This document shows positions 1 to 8,234 of a DNA stretch of 64,000 bases, piece by piece; the first letter of the stretch is position 1, and every line of letters begins with the position of its first letter. This DNA is from an uncultured Aquimarina sp. (GTDB lineage: Bacteria > Bacteroidota > Bacteroidia > Flavobacteriales > Flavobacteriaceae). The stretch is from positions 45,937-109,936 of the forward strand of contig CANMMM010000018.1 in the NCBI GenBank assembly GCA_947498935.1, written 5' to 3'. The notes below the pieces were generated by a model. That model was not told the DNA's origin. It did not search any database and saw only the letters and a program-made list of their open reading frames with translations. The position numbers and the translations under genes are program-made.

Positions 1-3000
1 GACGCTAAGCTTTCCAAAGCACTCAAGTGCTCCAGATTCGTAGTACTCAAATCATGTGATCGATGCCCATATAAGTGTAATTGTCGTAAAAACTTCAAAT
101 CACCAAAAGAAGCAGGAATCGCTCCATTGACTCTATTTCTATCTAAAATAATAGTAGTAACATGGCCATCCTCTAGGCTCACACCATACCAAGCTCCCTC
201 ATTCAGGTTATTCGTTTCTACAGGCCATTTATTGATCCAATTATCCCCATTCATCTCCGTATAGAAATCCACCAATGCTTGGTATTCCTCATCAGGCACT
301 GTCGGTAGTACCACGCTTATCGTATCGAACCGAATCGTAGTAGCATTCAATGCCCCATTAATTTGCTGTAAGTACACATCATCTCCAGCACGCATAGAAG
401 CCAGTAATGTTTTAGGAATGACCAAAGTCCCATCCTCATTCATCCTCACATCCCCTACATTTCTATTTCTCAAAAACACTCTCAGTGTCGGCAGATGCGA
501 AAAATCATTCGCTCTTCTATCATACCTCAAAATAGGAGGCAACCTATCAATCACCAAATCCTCTCCTCGATACGTTAATGAATCCAATCGAATGCGCTGA
601 GTATGTAAACTTAGCGACACCGAAGATGCTAAAAACGCCTCTACATCAGTCAACTCATTATCATACACCTGCAATCTGGTTAATGCCGTCATTCCCTCAA
701 AAGACTGTACCAAACTCCCTCGGATTTGGTTCGAAAAAGCGTCAAATTCCTTTACGTTTATCAATCCATTCATCGCATCGGGGATACTAGTAATCTTATT
801 TCCCGAGATCTTAATCGTCTCTAGCGCTACCATCTCTCCTATTTCTTCAAACAGTGCCCCTTCTAGATTATTAATCCCCATGTCCATCACTTTTAACTTC
901 GTTAATTGTGCAAAAGAAGCAGGAATTGTATCCTTTATCTGACAACTATTTAGATTCAAATACTCTAAACTTTCCAAACCACTTAAATGATTCAAATCCG
1001 TGTCAGTCAAATTATGAGAACGGTGGCCATACAGGTATAATCGCTTTAAAAATTTCAGATCACTAAAAGAAGCAGGAATCGTACCTACCAACCTATTTCT
1101 ATCCAAATTGATTTCAGTAACATGGCCATTTTCTAATACCACACCATACCAAGGTCCTTCATTCAGATTATTCGTCTCTACAGGCCATTTATTGACCCAA
1201 TTATCCCCATTCGTCGCATTATAAAAATCTACCAATGCTTGGTATTCCTCATCAGGTATCATGGGCAATGCGATCAATACCGTAGTAAATCGAATCCTAG
1301 ACGCTCGAGTCGCACTATTACTAACCTGTTCTAAAAAAACATCATCACCAGGCCGCATAGAAGCCAAATAGCTGTCAGGTATGGTCAGTTTACCTGTTTC
1401 ATCCATCGTCACATCTCCCACACCTCTATTTCTTAGAAATACTCTAAATGTAGGTAAGTGCGAAAAATCATTTGCACTTCTATTGTACCTCAATATCCTA
1501 GGCAGTGAATCCAATACCACATCCGTACCCCGATACGTTAAAGAGTCTAATTGTATACGCTGACTCTGTACATTCAGCGACACCGAAGGAGCTAAAAAAG
1601 CATCAATATCCGTCAATTCATTCCCATTCAATAGCAGTCTTTGGAGTGTCTCTATATTTTCTAAAGACGCTATCAAACTTCCATTTATACTATTATTAGC
1701 AACCTCTAATGTTTCCAAGTTCGGTAAATTACCGAGGGTTGTAGGTAGACTCGTCAGCTGATTAATAGATACTATTAATGTTTTTAGATTCGTCAGACTA
1801 TCGATCGTGGTAGGAATTCGTGTCAACTGATTACTAAACATATTCATTGTTTCCAATGCTACGAGTGTTCCCAACTCATCAGGTACTGCACCTTCTAAAT
1901 TATTACTGCTTACATTCAGTTCTTTCAGGTTTTTTAAATTACTCCACGATGCAGGGATTTCTCCAGTAAGTTGGCAGTACCTTAGATCCAGATACTCTAG
2001 GCTTTCTAAACCACTCAAGTTATTTAGATTCGTAAACCTCAGATCATGCGATCGAAACCCATACAAGCTTAATCTTTTTAAGAATTTTAAATTACTAAAA
2101 GAAGCAGGAATCGATCCTCTTAGTGTATTTCTATCTAATTCTATTCCTGTTACATGCCCATTATCTAGTGTAATACCATGCCATGCCCCCTGATCTAAAT
2201 CATTGGTTTCTATAGGCCATTTCTGAACCCAATTTGGCCCACCCGCAGCCATAAAAAAATCTACCAATGCCGTAAACTCCTCATCTGGCACTATAGGCAG
2301 TTGTACACTAAATGTATCAAACCGAATCTCAGTACCATTCGCAGCCCCTGAATTGACTTGTCGTAAAAACAATTCATCTCCAAACCTAGCAGAAGTCAGG
2401 TAATCCTTAGGGATCGTCAGGGTATGATCTGCATTCATTGTTATATTCCCTCGACTTCTCCTCCGCAGAAAAACGCTAAACGTAGGCAGATGCGAAAAAT
2501 CATTAGTACTCCTATTATATCGTACGATATTCGGCAGCGAATCTATCACCACATCCGTACCTCGATATGTTAAGGAGTCTAATCGTATACGCTGACTCCG
2601 AATATTCAGCGAAACCGAAGAAGCTAAAAAAGCATCTACCGTCGATAACTCATTACTATTTAGTGATAGACTTCTTAATTTCGTTAGCGCTTCAAACGAT
2701 TTGATCAGACTCCCGCTGATCTTATTAAAAACCGCATTGAAGGTTTCTAGATTCACCAATGTATTGATCGTCGTGGGAATGCTCGTGATTTGATTCGATG
2801 AGATATTAATCGACTCCAATGCCACCAACTCCCCTATTTCGTCGAATAATGGGCCTTCTAGCGTATTAATACCTACGTCTAGGATTCGTAATTTTGTTAA
2901 TTTAGACAATGCCGCAGGAAGCACTCCCGTAAGTCTACAAGAGTTTAAGCGCAGTTCCTCCAAGCTCTCCAAACCACTTAAGTTACTCAGATCCGTAGTA

Positions 3001-3290
3001 CTCAAATCATGAGATCGGTGTCCATAAAGATTCAATCGTTTTAGAAACTTTAGATTCCCAAAAGAAGCAGGAATCGCTCCTATCAATCTATTTCTAGAAA
3101 GCGTAATCGCAGTAATATGTCCATCCTCCGACTCCACCCCATGCCAGTTGCCCAGATGTATATCATTGATAGAAATATCCCACTTGGTATTCCAATTATC
3201 GCCATTAACTGCATTGTAGAAATCAATCAGTGCCTGATACTCTACAGTACTCACGGGAGTGGTATTTGTAGCCTGTGACCAACTTATAGC
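1..3290 (-). repeat. About 1-kb internal modules of the LRR gene
   Basis: Three complete modules and one partial one lie head to tail. Their opening motif (x-E-[YF]-x-A-L-[VI]-D-F-[YF]) falls near 3255, 2300, 1260 and 300, so the spacing is 960-1040 bp. Nucleotide similarity between modules is high enough to see by eye, for example at the GGCCATTT...CCCAATT block and the CGATACGTTA block, which suggests recent duplication or gene conversion. Confidence 0.8.
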
Positions 3291-3335
3291 GCTGTATAAG
3301 AATAGCACTATAAGCCATCTAAAAAGTGTACTCAT
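1..3335 (-). CDS. Giant secreted leucine-rich-repeat protein, C-terminus missing
   Basis: An open frame runs without a stop from an ATG at 3333-3335 to the left edge, giving about 1111 codons, so the C-terminus is outside the window. The N-terminus is a typical signal peptide (MSTLFRWLIVLFLYSAISWSQ), which predicts export across the inner membrane. The protein is built from modules of about 330 residues. Each begins with a DEEYQALVDFYNATNGDNW-like motif and a W-G-V/I-x-L-x-x-GHVT strand, continues with leucine-rich repeats (L..L..L.L..N.L.G.IP/ITSIPT), and ends with a segment containing LDSLTYRG and NDFSHLP. The LRR lines match the plant-type/bacterial P-x-x-x-x-x-L-x-x-L class. A surface adhesion or binding role, and type IX export, are inferred only; no sorting domain is visible because the end is missing. 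Confidence 0.9.
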   Translation of the reverse strand, partial: MSTLFRWLIVLFLYSAISWSQATNTTPVSTVEYQALIDFYNAVNGDNWNTKWDISINDIHLGNWHGVESEDGHITAITLSRNRLIGAIPASFGNLKFLKRLNLYGHRSHDLSTTDLSNLSGLESLEELRLNSCRLTGVLPAALSKLTKLRILDVGINTLEGPLFDEIGELVALESINISSNQITSIPTTINTLVNLETFNAVFNKISGSLIKSFEALTKLRSLSLNSNELSTVDAFLASSVSLNIRSQRIRLDSLTYRGTDVVIDSLPNIVRYNRSTNDFSHLPTFSVFLRRRSRGNITMNADHTLTIPKDYLTSARFGDELFLRQVNSGAANGTEIRFDTFSVQLPIVPDEEFTALVDFFMAAGGPNWVQKWPIETNDLDQGAWHGITLDNGHVTGIELDRNTLRGSIPASFSNLKFLKRLSLYGFRSHDLRFTNLNNLSGLESLEYLDLRYCQLTGEIPASWSNLKNLKELNVSSNNLEGAVPDELGTLVALETMNMFSNQLTRIPTTIDSLTNLKTLIVSINQLTSLPTTLGNLPNLETLEVANNSINGSLIASLENIETLQRLLLNGNELTDIDAFLAPSVSLNVQSQRIQLDSLTYRGTDVVLDSLPRILRYNRSANDFSHLPTFRVFLRNRGVGDVTMDETGKLTIPDSYLASMRPGDDVFLEQVSNSATRASRIRFTTVLIALPMIPDEEYQALVDFYNATNGDNWVNKWPVETNNLNEGPWYGVVLENGHVTEINLDRNRLVGTIPASFSDLKFLKRLYLYGHRSHNLTDTDLNHLSGLESLEYLNLNSCQIKDTIPASFAQLTKLKVMDMGINNLEGALFEEIGEMVALETIKISGNKITSIPDAMNGLINVKEFDAFSNQIRGSLVQSFEGMTALTRLQVYDNELTDVEAFLASSVSLSLHTQRIRLDSLTYRGEDLVIDRLPPILRYDRRANDFSHLPTLRVFLRNRNVGDVRMNEDGTLVIPKTLLASMRAGDDVYLQQINGALNATTIRFDTISVVLPTVPDEEYQALVDFYTEMNGDNWINKWPVETNNLNEGAWYGVSLEDGHVTTIILDRNRVNGAIPASFGDLKFLRQLHLYGHRSHDLSTTNLEHLSALESLA

Positions 3336-3821
3336 AATTTGTGTGATTTTGGTTGGTTACGTTTATTAGTAATGTTTATATGGGACACCTTTTAACAGCC
3401 ATCCCTAGCGTCTTCTTTATGATGAATAAACGAAAATGCACATAGCACGAACCCCATGCAGCCACGCATGATCTAGCATCTGGCAATATACATTTATGTA
3501 TAAATCATTTTATAATAGCCCCTTACGCAACAAAAGTAACAAAATACAGCACAGTAACATACGGGAAAACACCCCTTTTTTAGGTAGGGTAATTCTGGGC
3601 GTTCCCTCCGATTCAGATCGGAGGTCGGGCTATCCGCTACAATTCCTCGCCCCTCCTAAGGTCGGTGCTGTGGGATTTCCACTCCTATCCCTAACGCGAA
3701 AAATCAGTAAAAAATAAATACATCATGTTTAATGATATGTAATTGAGAGGTACAACAGTTGTGGATGATTTCAGCACTTATTAGCTATATTTTATGCACC
3801 GCGCTGCTTTTTCGTACTTTT
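3336..3821. other. Intergenic region with candidate promoter and repeat A1
   Basis: This gap holds the 5' side of the LRR gene and repeat copy A1. A TACTTTTG on the minus strand (3531-3538) matches the Bacteroidota -7 element and could drive the LRR gene with a leader of about 190 nt. No TTG is seen at the usual 19-21 bp upstream, so support is weak. A short plus-strand frame (3496-3717) runs through the repeat and is not considered a gene. Confidence 0.35.
3597..3697 (-). repeat. Dispersed repeat family A, copy A1
   Basis: The 101-bp copy has the family ends (GGGCGTTCC... and ...CTATCCCTAACGC when read on the plus strand). It belongs to the subtype with a GGAAATCC...CGAGGAATT centre. An extra small palindrome, TCCGATTCAGATCGGA, sits near its left end. 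Orientation is reverse relative to the GCGTTAGGG-first form. Confidence 0.85.
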
Positions 3822-4631
3822 TCAACTATCTTTTAATATTGTAGTTACATATTCAAAACGATGTTCGTAATTTCCATCAGAATCTTTATAAGTCAAATAG
3901 CATAAAGGCACATGAATATCTTTAATGTTATTCTCATATTTTTTAAACACTTTTTCAAGTAGTTCTATTTGCTCTACTGTTTTTGTCCAAATAACAGGTT
4001 GTATTGTCAAGTCATAAGATGGATTATGGAAAAATGTCTTTTTATGCTTTTCTCTAAATTTACAACTAAGAAAATATTCTATTTCGTCTGTCGATGTAAA
4101 ATTTCTATTTTGGATATGGATATTTACTATTTCTACTAAGAATTTTAGTCCGTCATTTTTTCTTTTTAGAAACAGATCAGCTCTAACATTATTATGCGAA
4201 TAAATTTTTTCTTCAATATTTAACAATTCAAAATTCCCATTTGATTTATAAGCATTTAAAGTAGCTATCTCTCCAATAAAATTTAAGTATTTATAGTCAA
4301 AATTTGTCAATAAACATTTAACCATCTTATGAGTGAATTCTAGTTCTTTTTTTGTTAACCTATAAAATAGTTGTTTGAATGTAGAATTATAAAAGTCAAA
4401 CATCCCAAACGATTTTTCATTTTTAAGAATAAATTGAACAATTAGTGAAAAAATATTTACATCTATTAATTCACCATTTTTATAATTATCTTTTCTAAAT
4501 TCTTGATGTTTTTTAAGGTTCTTGTTAATCTTTGTCCAAGAGATTTCTTTTCCATTTAATAACTTTATCAAATACGGCATTTGAGTTTCTAATATAGCTT
4601 TTACGTCATATTTTATATCTGGTCTAATCAT
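3822..4631 (-). CDS. Hypothetical protein, 269 aa
   Basis: I do not recognise this family. The protein has no signal peptide or membrane helix, is rich in Lys, Asn and Phe, and is probably cytoplasmic. A central stretch reads GEI...(R)ADLFLKR...FLVEIVN, with an Asp and a Glu ending two successive predicted strands. That vaguely recalls PD-(D/E)xK nucleases, but the usual Lys two residues after the Glu is missing, so no function is claimed. Very low GC compared with the housekeeping genes to the right, no operon partner and repeated spacers on either side suggest an accessory gene gained by transfer. Confidence 0.7.
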   Translation of the reverse strand: MIRPDIKYDVKAILETQMPYLIKLLNGKEISWTKINKNLKKHQEFRKDNYKNGELIDVNIFSLIVQFILKNEKSFGMFDFYNSTFKQLFYRLTKKELEFTHKMVKCLLTNFDYKYLNFIGEIATLNAYKSNGNFELLNIEEKIYSHNNVRADLFLKRKNDGLKFLVEIVNIHIQNRNFTSTDEIEYFLSCKFREKHKKTFFHNPSYDLTIQPVIWTKTVEQIELLEKVFKKYENNIKDIHVPLCYLTYKDSDGNYEHRFEYVTTILKDS

Positions 4632-4681
4632 CTTGTTTTAGAAGGATAGTGGGTATGAAACATGACAATCCGAAAACTTAG

Positions 4682-4815
4682 TTATTGTACATGGCTGCAT
4701 AACTTTTTATTTCGATAAATGCATTTTCGAATTCTAATGAGTCAATAATTGGTTTTTCGATACTAACTTTTTCAGTTGTTTTTTCCAGAATGAAAAGTAC
4801 CAAGTCGAAGAAGTA
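4682..4815 (-). pseudogene. Possible gene remnant, 44 codons
   Basis: Between the two flanking genes the minus strand has an open frame with protein-like composition (...VSIEKPIIDSLEFENAFIE...), ending in TAA at 4682-4684. It is bounded upstream by TAG at 4816-4818 and has no ATG near its 5' end. It may be the C-terminal leftover of a deleted gene. The evidence is composition only, so confidence is low. Confidence 0.25.
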
Positions 4816-4824
4816 CTAAATTTA

Positions 4825-5190
4825 TTAGGTAGTCCATTTCTCGAATAACTTCCTAAAGGTTATAATTAAATGGTAAGGTGCTGGAATAATCATTAAAACA
4901 GCTAATATTTTGTAATACCACTCAAAATCTAAAACTAAAATACTCCCCCAAAATATTGTATACAATATCATCATTATTACACTTAAATACTTAACTAACC
5001 ATAATTTAACAGAAATAACAGGCGATAGTATCAGAAAAAGAGATAATACAAAAAGAGCTATTGCGAAATGAGTAGTGTCACCCAAATCGATTATATTCAA
5101 GAAAATATCGGAGATTAGAAAAAGAGAAACGTTGAAGGCGATAAATAGCGCCCAAGTAATATAGTTTTCTTTTTTATTCTGAACACTCAT
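4825..5190 (-). CDS. Small inner-membrane protein, 121 aa
   Basis: Four hydrophobic segments can be seen (about residues 13-33, 40-60, 68-90 and 95-112), separated by short charged turns, so this is a predicted four-helix inner-membrane protein. No motif assigns a function. It starts at an ATG at 5188-5190 and shares the minus orientation with the other genes of this stretch. A 147-bp spacer repeat (5229-5375) lies just upstream, and a related spacer lies upstream of the gene at 6819-7463. Confidence 0.65.
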   Translation of the reverse strand: MSVQNKKENYITWALFIAFNVSLFLISDIFLNIIDLGDTTHFAIALFVLSLFLILSPVISVKLWLVKYLSVIMMILYTIFWGSILVLDFEWYYKILAVLMIIPAPYHLIITFRKLFEKWTT

Positions 5191-5228
5191 TTTTATTAAT
5201 GAAACTTTGGTGAGTTTTTTAAATAGTT

Positions 5229-5375
5229 GGTAACAGTTATATATATGTAATAAAGGTAGCTATATTTCCCTTACCTATTCAGTTATCCAAAGCATTTTTA
5301 ATTCTTTGTAATGCATTCGTTTACTAGCGATCGTCTATGACAGGTGTCGTTACAGCTAATCAGCGCATAAAGAAC
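5229..5375. repeat. Spacer direct repeat D, copy D1
   Basis: This segment is about 75-80 % identical by eye to 7490-7636. Shared blocks include GTAATAAAGGTAGCTATATT, ATCCAAAGCATTTTTAATT, TTTGTAATGCAT, CTAGCGAT and ACAGCTAATCAG. Both copies lie about 30-40 bp upstream of a minus-strand gene of unknown function. Confidence 0.8.
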
Positions 5376-5470
5376 TGTATAGATTTTTTTGCCCCTCTAT
5401 ATGTTCCCCTGTTTAGTGGTATGTATGGTTTTTTTAAGGTTCTACATTCCTTACAGGGCGTCCTTGTGCC

Positions 5471-5590
5471 GTTGATCGATACAGAACCTCTGCGGGAAGC
5501 ATATACCATGCCATTGGTCGATGCAGAACCTCCGCGGGAGACATACACCATGCCGTTGATCGATGCAGAACCTCCGCGGGAAGCAGCTAC
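5471..5590. repeat. 42-bp tandem repeat, nearly three units
   Basis: Units begin at 5471, 5513 and 5555. Each reads GTTGATCGATGCAGAACCTC, then CGCGGGAAG and a CATACACCATGCC-type tail, with a few substitutions. The third unit loses the tail. The repeat is unusually GC-rich for the area. Because 42 is a multiple of three, both strands carry open frames (5337-5603 and 5360-5626), but neither looks like a protein, so I treat the array as non-coding. Confidence 0.75.
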
Positions 5591-5927
5591 TACAAATTTG
5601 TAATCCGATTTTATAAAGTGGTACAAATCAAAACGAATTACTTGGATAATAGGGATTTCGATAACACGGAAATGTGTTCCGTGTATAACGTATGGATGGC
5701 AGCTCTCTTATTTCGGGGTACAAAGCCTCTTCTGCAAATTTGCAACTTATACTCACTAAGCAACTGTTACAGCTGATCGCTAAGCGGTAATATATTCTAC
5801 AAAAAGAAACCAGTTATAGCACTGTAATTAATTCTTATCATTCAGTGAGTATTTGCTTACTCTTATGGAAGTCCGAGTTACAAACTCGAACTAGCGCATA
5901 TGATAACCTAGCGGGGTTAGCGGTATG

Positions 5928-6608
5928 TTATTCTTTAAGGTTTTTATTAATCCAATCATAACTAGAGTTAAAAATAATCACCTTTAATTTATCGTCTTCA
6001 AATTTGAAAATTGTTTCAGCTTCTCCTAATTCATCCTCACTTATTGAAAACTGTTTTACTTCATTTAATACCTCTGTTGGGTTAAAAAATTGTTGTAAAA
6101 ACTTTATTTTACTCAATCCAATTTCAGCCCTTTTATCATCTAAATCTTTTTCGTCAAGTATTTCACCATAAACTAAATTCATTCTGTCAACTTTCGGGTG
6201 ATTGTTATAGTACTCCTTGAAAAATGATTTTTTAGATTTATACACAAATACAGTATCTATGTTACCCTCAGGGTTATAAATTTCGATGTCTTTTTCAAAG
6301 TTAGAACGAATTATTGATTCTGAGAGATCAATTATTTCGTCATAACAACACATACTCAAAGCTCCATCGGAAAAAGAAGCTATATAATCATTGATATCAG
6401 ATGATAAAATTTCATCGAGATTTAGCCTATCGTCAGAGATTATAATGCTTTCTTTTTTAGTATCAGAAACATAAGTGTTTTGCTCAATGTTTTCCACTTC
6501 ACTTTGTGATTCAGACTCATTTATTTTATTAGATTCAGTTTTCTTTTTATCTATCTTACAGGAACTTAAATTCAGTATAATTAATAATAGAATAGAGAAG
6601 TATTTCAT
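5928..6608 (-). CDS. Lipoprotein of unknown function, 226 aa
   Basis: The N-terminus MKYFSILLLIILNLSSCKIDKK is a lipoprotein signal peptide with lipobox LSSC, so the mature protein should be anchored through Cys17. A low-complexity Asn/Glu/Ser linker follows (about residues 20-50), then an acidic globular domain with a CC pair (SMCCYDEI). The domain is not one I recognise. Likely site is the periplasm or outer membrane. The gene stands alone, in the same orientation as its accessory neighbours, with no visible promoter match. Confidence 0.75.
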   Translation of the reverse strand: MKYFSILLLIILNLSSCKIDKKKTESNKINESESQSEVENIEQNTYVSDTKKESIIISDDRLNLDEILSSDINDYIASFSDGALSMCCYDEIIDLSESIIRSNFEKDIEIYNPEGNIDTVFVYKSKKSFFKEYYNNHPKVDRMNLVYGEILDEKDLDDKRAEIGLSKIKFLQQFFNPTEVLNEVKQFSISEDELGEAETIFKFEDDKLKVIIFNSSYDWINKNLKE

Positions 6609-6818
6609 TTTGAGTTTTGTAATTACCGCTAACGCCTCATATATGAATGGTACACGCTGATGGGCTTTGTCTATTGCAGCTAGTACAAGTCAATTTTCTG
6701 AGAATTGAATCTAATTTTTGTTTTTGAATCAGAGTCAATTTCGAAGAAATTGGCGACTATATAAATATACGAAACCCTTGAATCTAATCAACTACCTCGC
6801 ATGATTTTATACATATTG

Positions 6819-7463
6819 TTAGCTGACGTTTTTTTCTATTTTTGGGTATTTGATGTTTATTTCTTTTGCTAGTTTTATTATGTAATTAGGGATTTCTTCT
6901 AAATAAATATTCACTTTATCAACTAAAGTTTTTCTGTCGAATTTTCTGGATGATTTTAAATTTAATGTCTTACTTAAACTGTACTCCTGAATGTATGAAT
7001 GTTTCAAATCATTACATATATTTCGTAGTTGAATAATACTTTGATATCCGTCAATTTTAGAAATGTAAATACCATTTTTTTTGAAACCTTTTTTGAAATC
7101 ATCAAACTTTGGACTGTTCAGTAGATCAATTTGAACTTCGTTGTCTATATGTGCCAGAAATTCATGATGATAAATCTCTACGATTCTGTTTAATTCATAA
7201 ATAGTATATTCAACTGCTTTTAAATAAATATGATATTCATACTTCTTAGATTCATTATCATTTGTCCCATATCTGTCAAAAAATTTTTTCTTTTGTATTT
7301 GAAAAGTTCTTTCACCTTTTTGAGCAACTCTGACGAATTCAATCAGTTTACGAACCTTTGAGTTTAGTTTTAATGAGATTAGTCCAATATTTAGTGCTGA
7401 GCGAATTATTTCAGTTTCCCCATTTTCATCATATCGGGTTATACTTCCTTTAGGTAGTTTCAT
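6819..7463 (-). CDS. Hypothetical protein, 214 aa, mostly helical
   Basis: Predicted cytoplasmic, rich in charged helices and without signal peptide. A segment LRNICNDLKHSY (about residues 147-158) resembles the R-N...H active-site region of HEPN-type helical-bundle proteins, but the spacing from Arg to His is one residue longer than the usual Rx4-6H, so this is only a hint. The stop codon lies inside CAGCTAACAATATG, and GTTAGC lies just upstream of the gene, giving short inverted flanks. Function is unknown. Confidence 0.6.
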   Translation of the reverse strand: MKLPKGSITRYDENGETEIIRSALNIGLISLKLNSKVRKLIEFVRVAQKGERTFQIQKKKFFDRYGTNDNESKKYEYHIYLKAVEYTIYELNRIVEIYHHEFLAHIDNEVQIDLLNSPKFDDFKKGFKKNGIYISKIDGYQSIIQLRNICNDLKHSYIQEYSLSKTLNLKSSRKFDRKTLVDKVNIYLEEIPNYIIKLAKEINIKYPKIEKNVS

Positions 7464-7489
7464 TATTTTAGTTTACTCTTAAATGTGTG

Positions 7490-7636
7490 CTAACAATTAT
7501 ATATACGTAATAAAGGTAGCTATATTTCTAGTATCCGTTTAATTATCCAAAGCATTTTTAATTGTTTGTAATGCATCTGCTTGCTAGCGATTGTCTACGA
7601 TGGCTATCGCAACAGCTAATCAGTAAATAAGGGATT
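7490..7636. repeat. Spacer direct repeat D, copy D2
   Basis: This is the second copy of the 147-bp spacer described at 5229-5375, in the same orientation. It fills most of the 348-bp gap between the genes at 6819-7463 and 7812-8186. The rest of the gap holds repeat A2. Confidence 0.8.
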
Positions 7637-7720
7637 GAAATATCTAGTTTTGTTATGACTATTTTTTAAAAACTGAAATCCCTACCCTTGTATCATTACT
7701 GTTCTAAAAATCATTTGCCC

Positions 7721-7808
7721 GCGTTAGGGATAGGAGCGGCATCCTTTTGGTAGCACCTTAGTGCTACCAAAAGATACAGCGGATAGCCCGACCCCTGTGG
7801 TAACGCCC
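7721..7808 (+). repeat. Dispersed repeat family A, copy A2
   Basis: A complete 88-bp copy running GCGTTAGGGATAGGAGCGGC ... GGATAGCCCGACCC...GGTAACGCCC. The centre is a long hairpin: CTTTTGGTAGCA-CCTTAG-TGCTACCAAAAG. It ends 3 bp before the stop codon of the minus-strand gene at 7812, so it lies immediately 3' of that gene. Confidence 0.9.
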
Positions 7809-7811
7809 TAG

Positions 7812-8186
7812 TTATGTAAGCTGTTTTTCAAAAGTTTCTGAATCCTTAAAGGCACAAAGATTACCGTCTGGATCAAAAAACTTAGCTACTGTACCCCAAG
7901 AATGTTCTTGATAATCTACTTGTATACCTTTATCGGTCAGTTTTTGAGCTATTTTTTTTACATCTTGTACATTCATACGCAAACAAGTTTTAATCCGATC
8001 TTGCTCAGTATGCACTCCGTTAAACGTATCATCCACTTCTACCATTAAATATGCCTCGCCAAACTCAAAACATGTTAAACTATCCGTAGTGAATAGTACG
8101 CTGAGTCCTATGCTATTTTGGTAAAATTCTACACACGCTTTATACTTAATCGTATACAATATAATTCCTGTTCTATCTAATTTCAT
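7812..8186 (-). CDS. VOC-family (glyoxalase/bleomycin-resistance fold) protein
   Basis: At 124 aa this is the normal size for a single-chain VOC protein with two beta-alpha-beta-beta-beta modules. The first module contains YKACVEFYQNSIGLSVLF followed by CFEFGEAYLMVE. The second contains VKKIAQKLTDKGIQV and ends in WGTVAKFFDPDGNLCAF, the usual DPDGN signature with the metal-ligand region. Family members are metal-dependent lyases, dioxygenases or antibiotic-binding proteins; which of these applies cannot be told. It lies 48 bp downstream of the peroxidase gene on the same strand and may be co-transcribed with it. Confidence 0.85.
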   Translation of the reverse strand: MKLDRTGIILYTIKYKACVEFYQNSIGLSVLFTTDSLTCFEFGEAYLMVEVDDTFNGVHTEQDRIKTCLRMNVQDVKKIAQKLTDKGIQVDYQEHSWGTVAKFFDPDGNLCAFKDSETFEKQLT

Positions 8187-8234
8187 GTGTATTGTTTTTT
8201 AGTCAAAATGTGTTGATGCTTAGAGGACAGTTGG

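Larger units (their letters stand above)
5191..5927. other. Gene-poor spacer with several repeats and hairpins
   Basis: Besides repeat D1 and the 42-bp array, this stretch has two small dyads: ACACGGA-AATG-TGTTCCGTGT near 5665-5685, and CGAGTT-ACA-AACTCG near 5875-5890. Next to the second dyad is CTAGCGGGGTTAGCGG, just before the stop of the minus-strand gene at 5928. I see no convincing gene. The structure fits a repeat-rich intergenic region of the kind flavobacteria carry between accessory genes. Confidence 0.5.

Noticed and set aside
3496..3717. 73-codon plus-strand frame
   Set aside because: Most of it is repeat A1 sequence, so it is not a gene.
3822..4631. PD-(D/E)xK nuclease
   Set aside because: The order GE..AD..EI is suggestive, but the catalytic Lys position holds Val/Asn. 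Too weak to call.
5337..5626. Two opposing 88-codon frames over the 42-bp repeats
   Set aside because: Both are by-products of a tandem repeat whose unit is a multiple of three. Neither has protein-like composition or a ribosome-binding context.
3822..7640. Chromosomal integron cassettes
   Set aside because: The gene-border motifs (GCTAAC/GTTAGC) do not match the RYYYAAC/GTTRRRY pattern, no integrase is visible, and only two spacers resemble each other. Kept only as a cassette-like observation.
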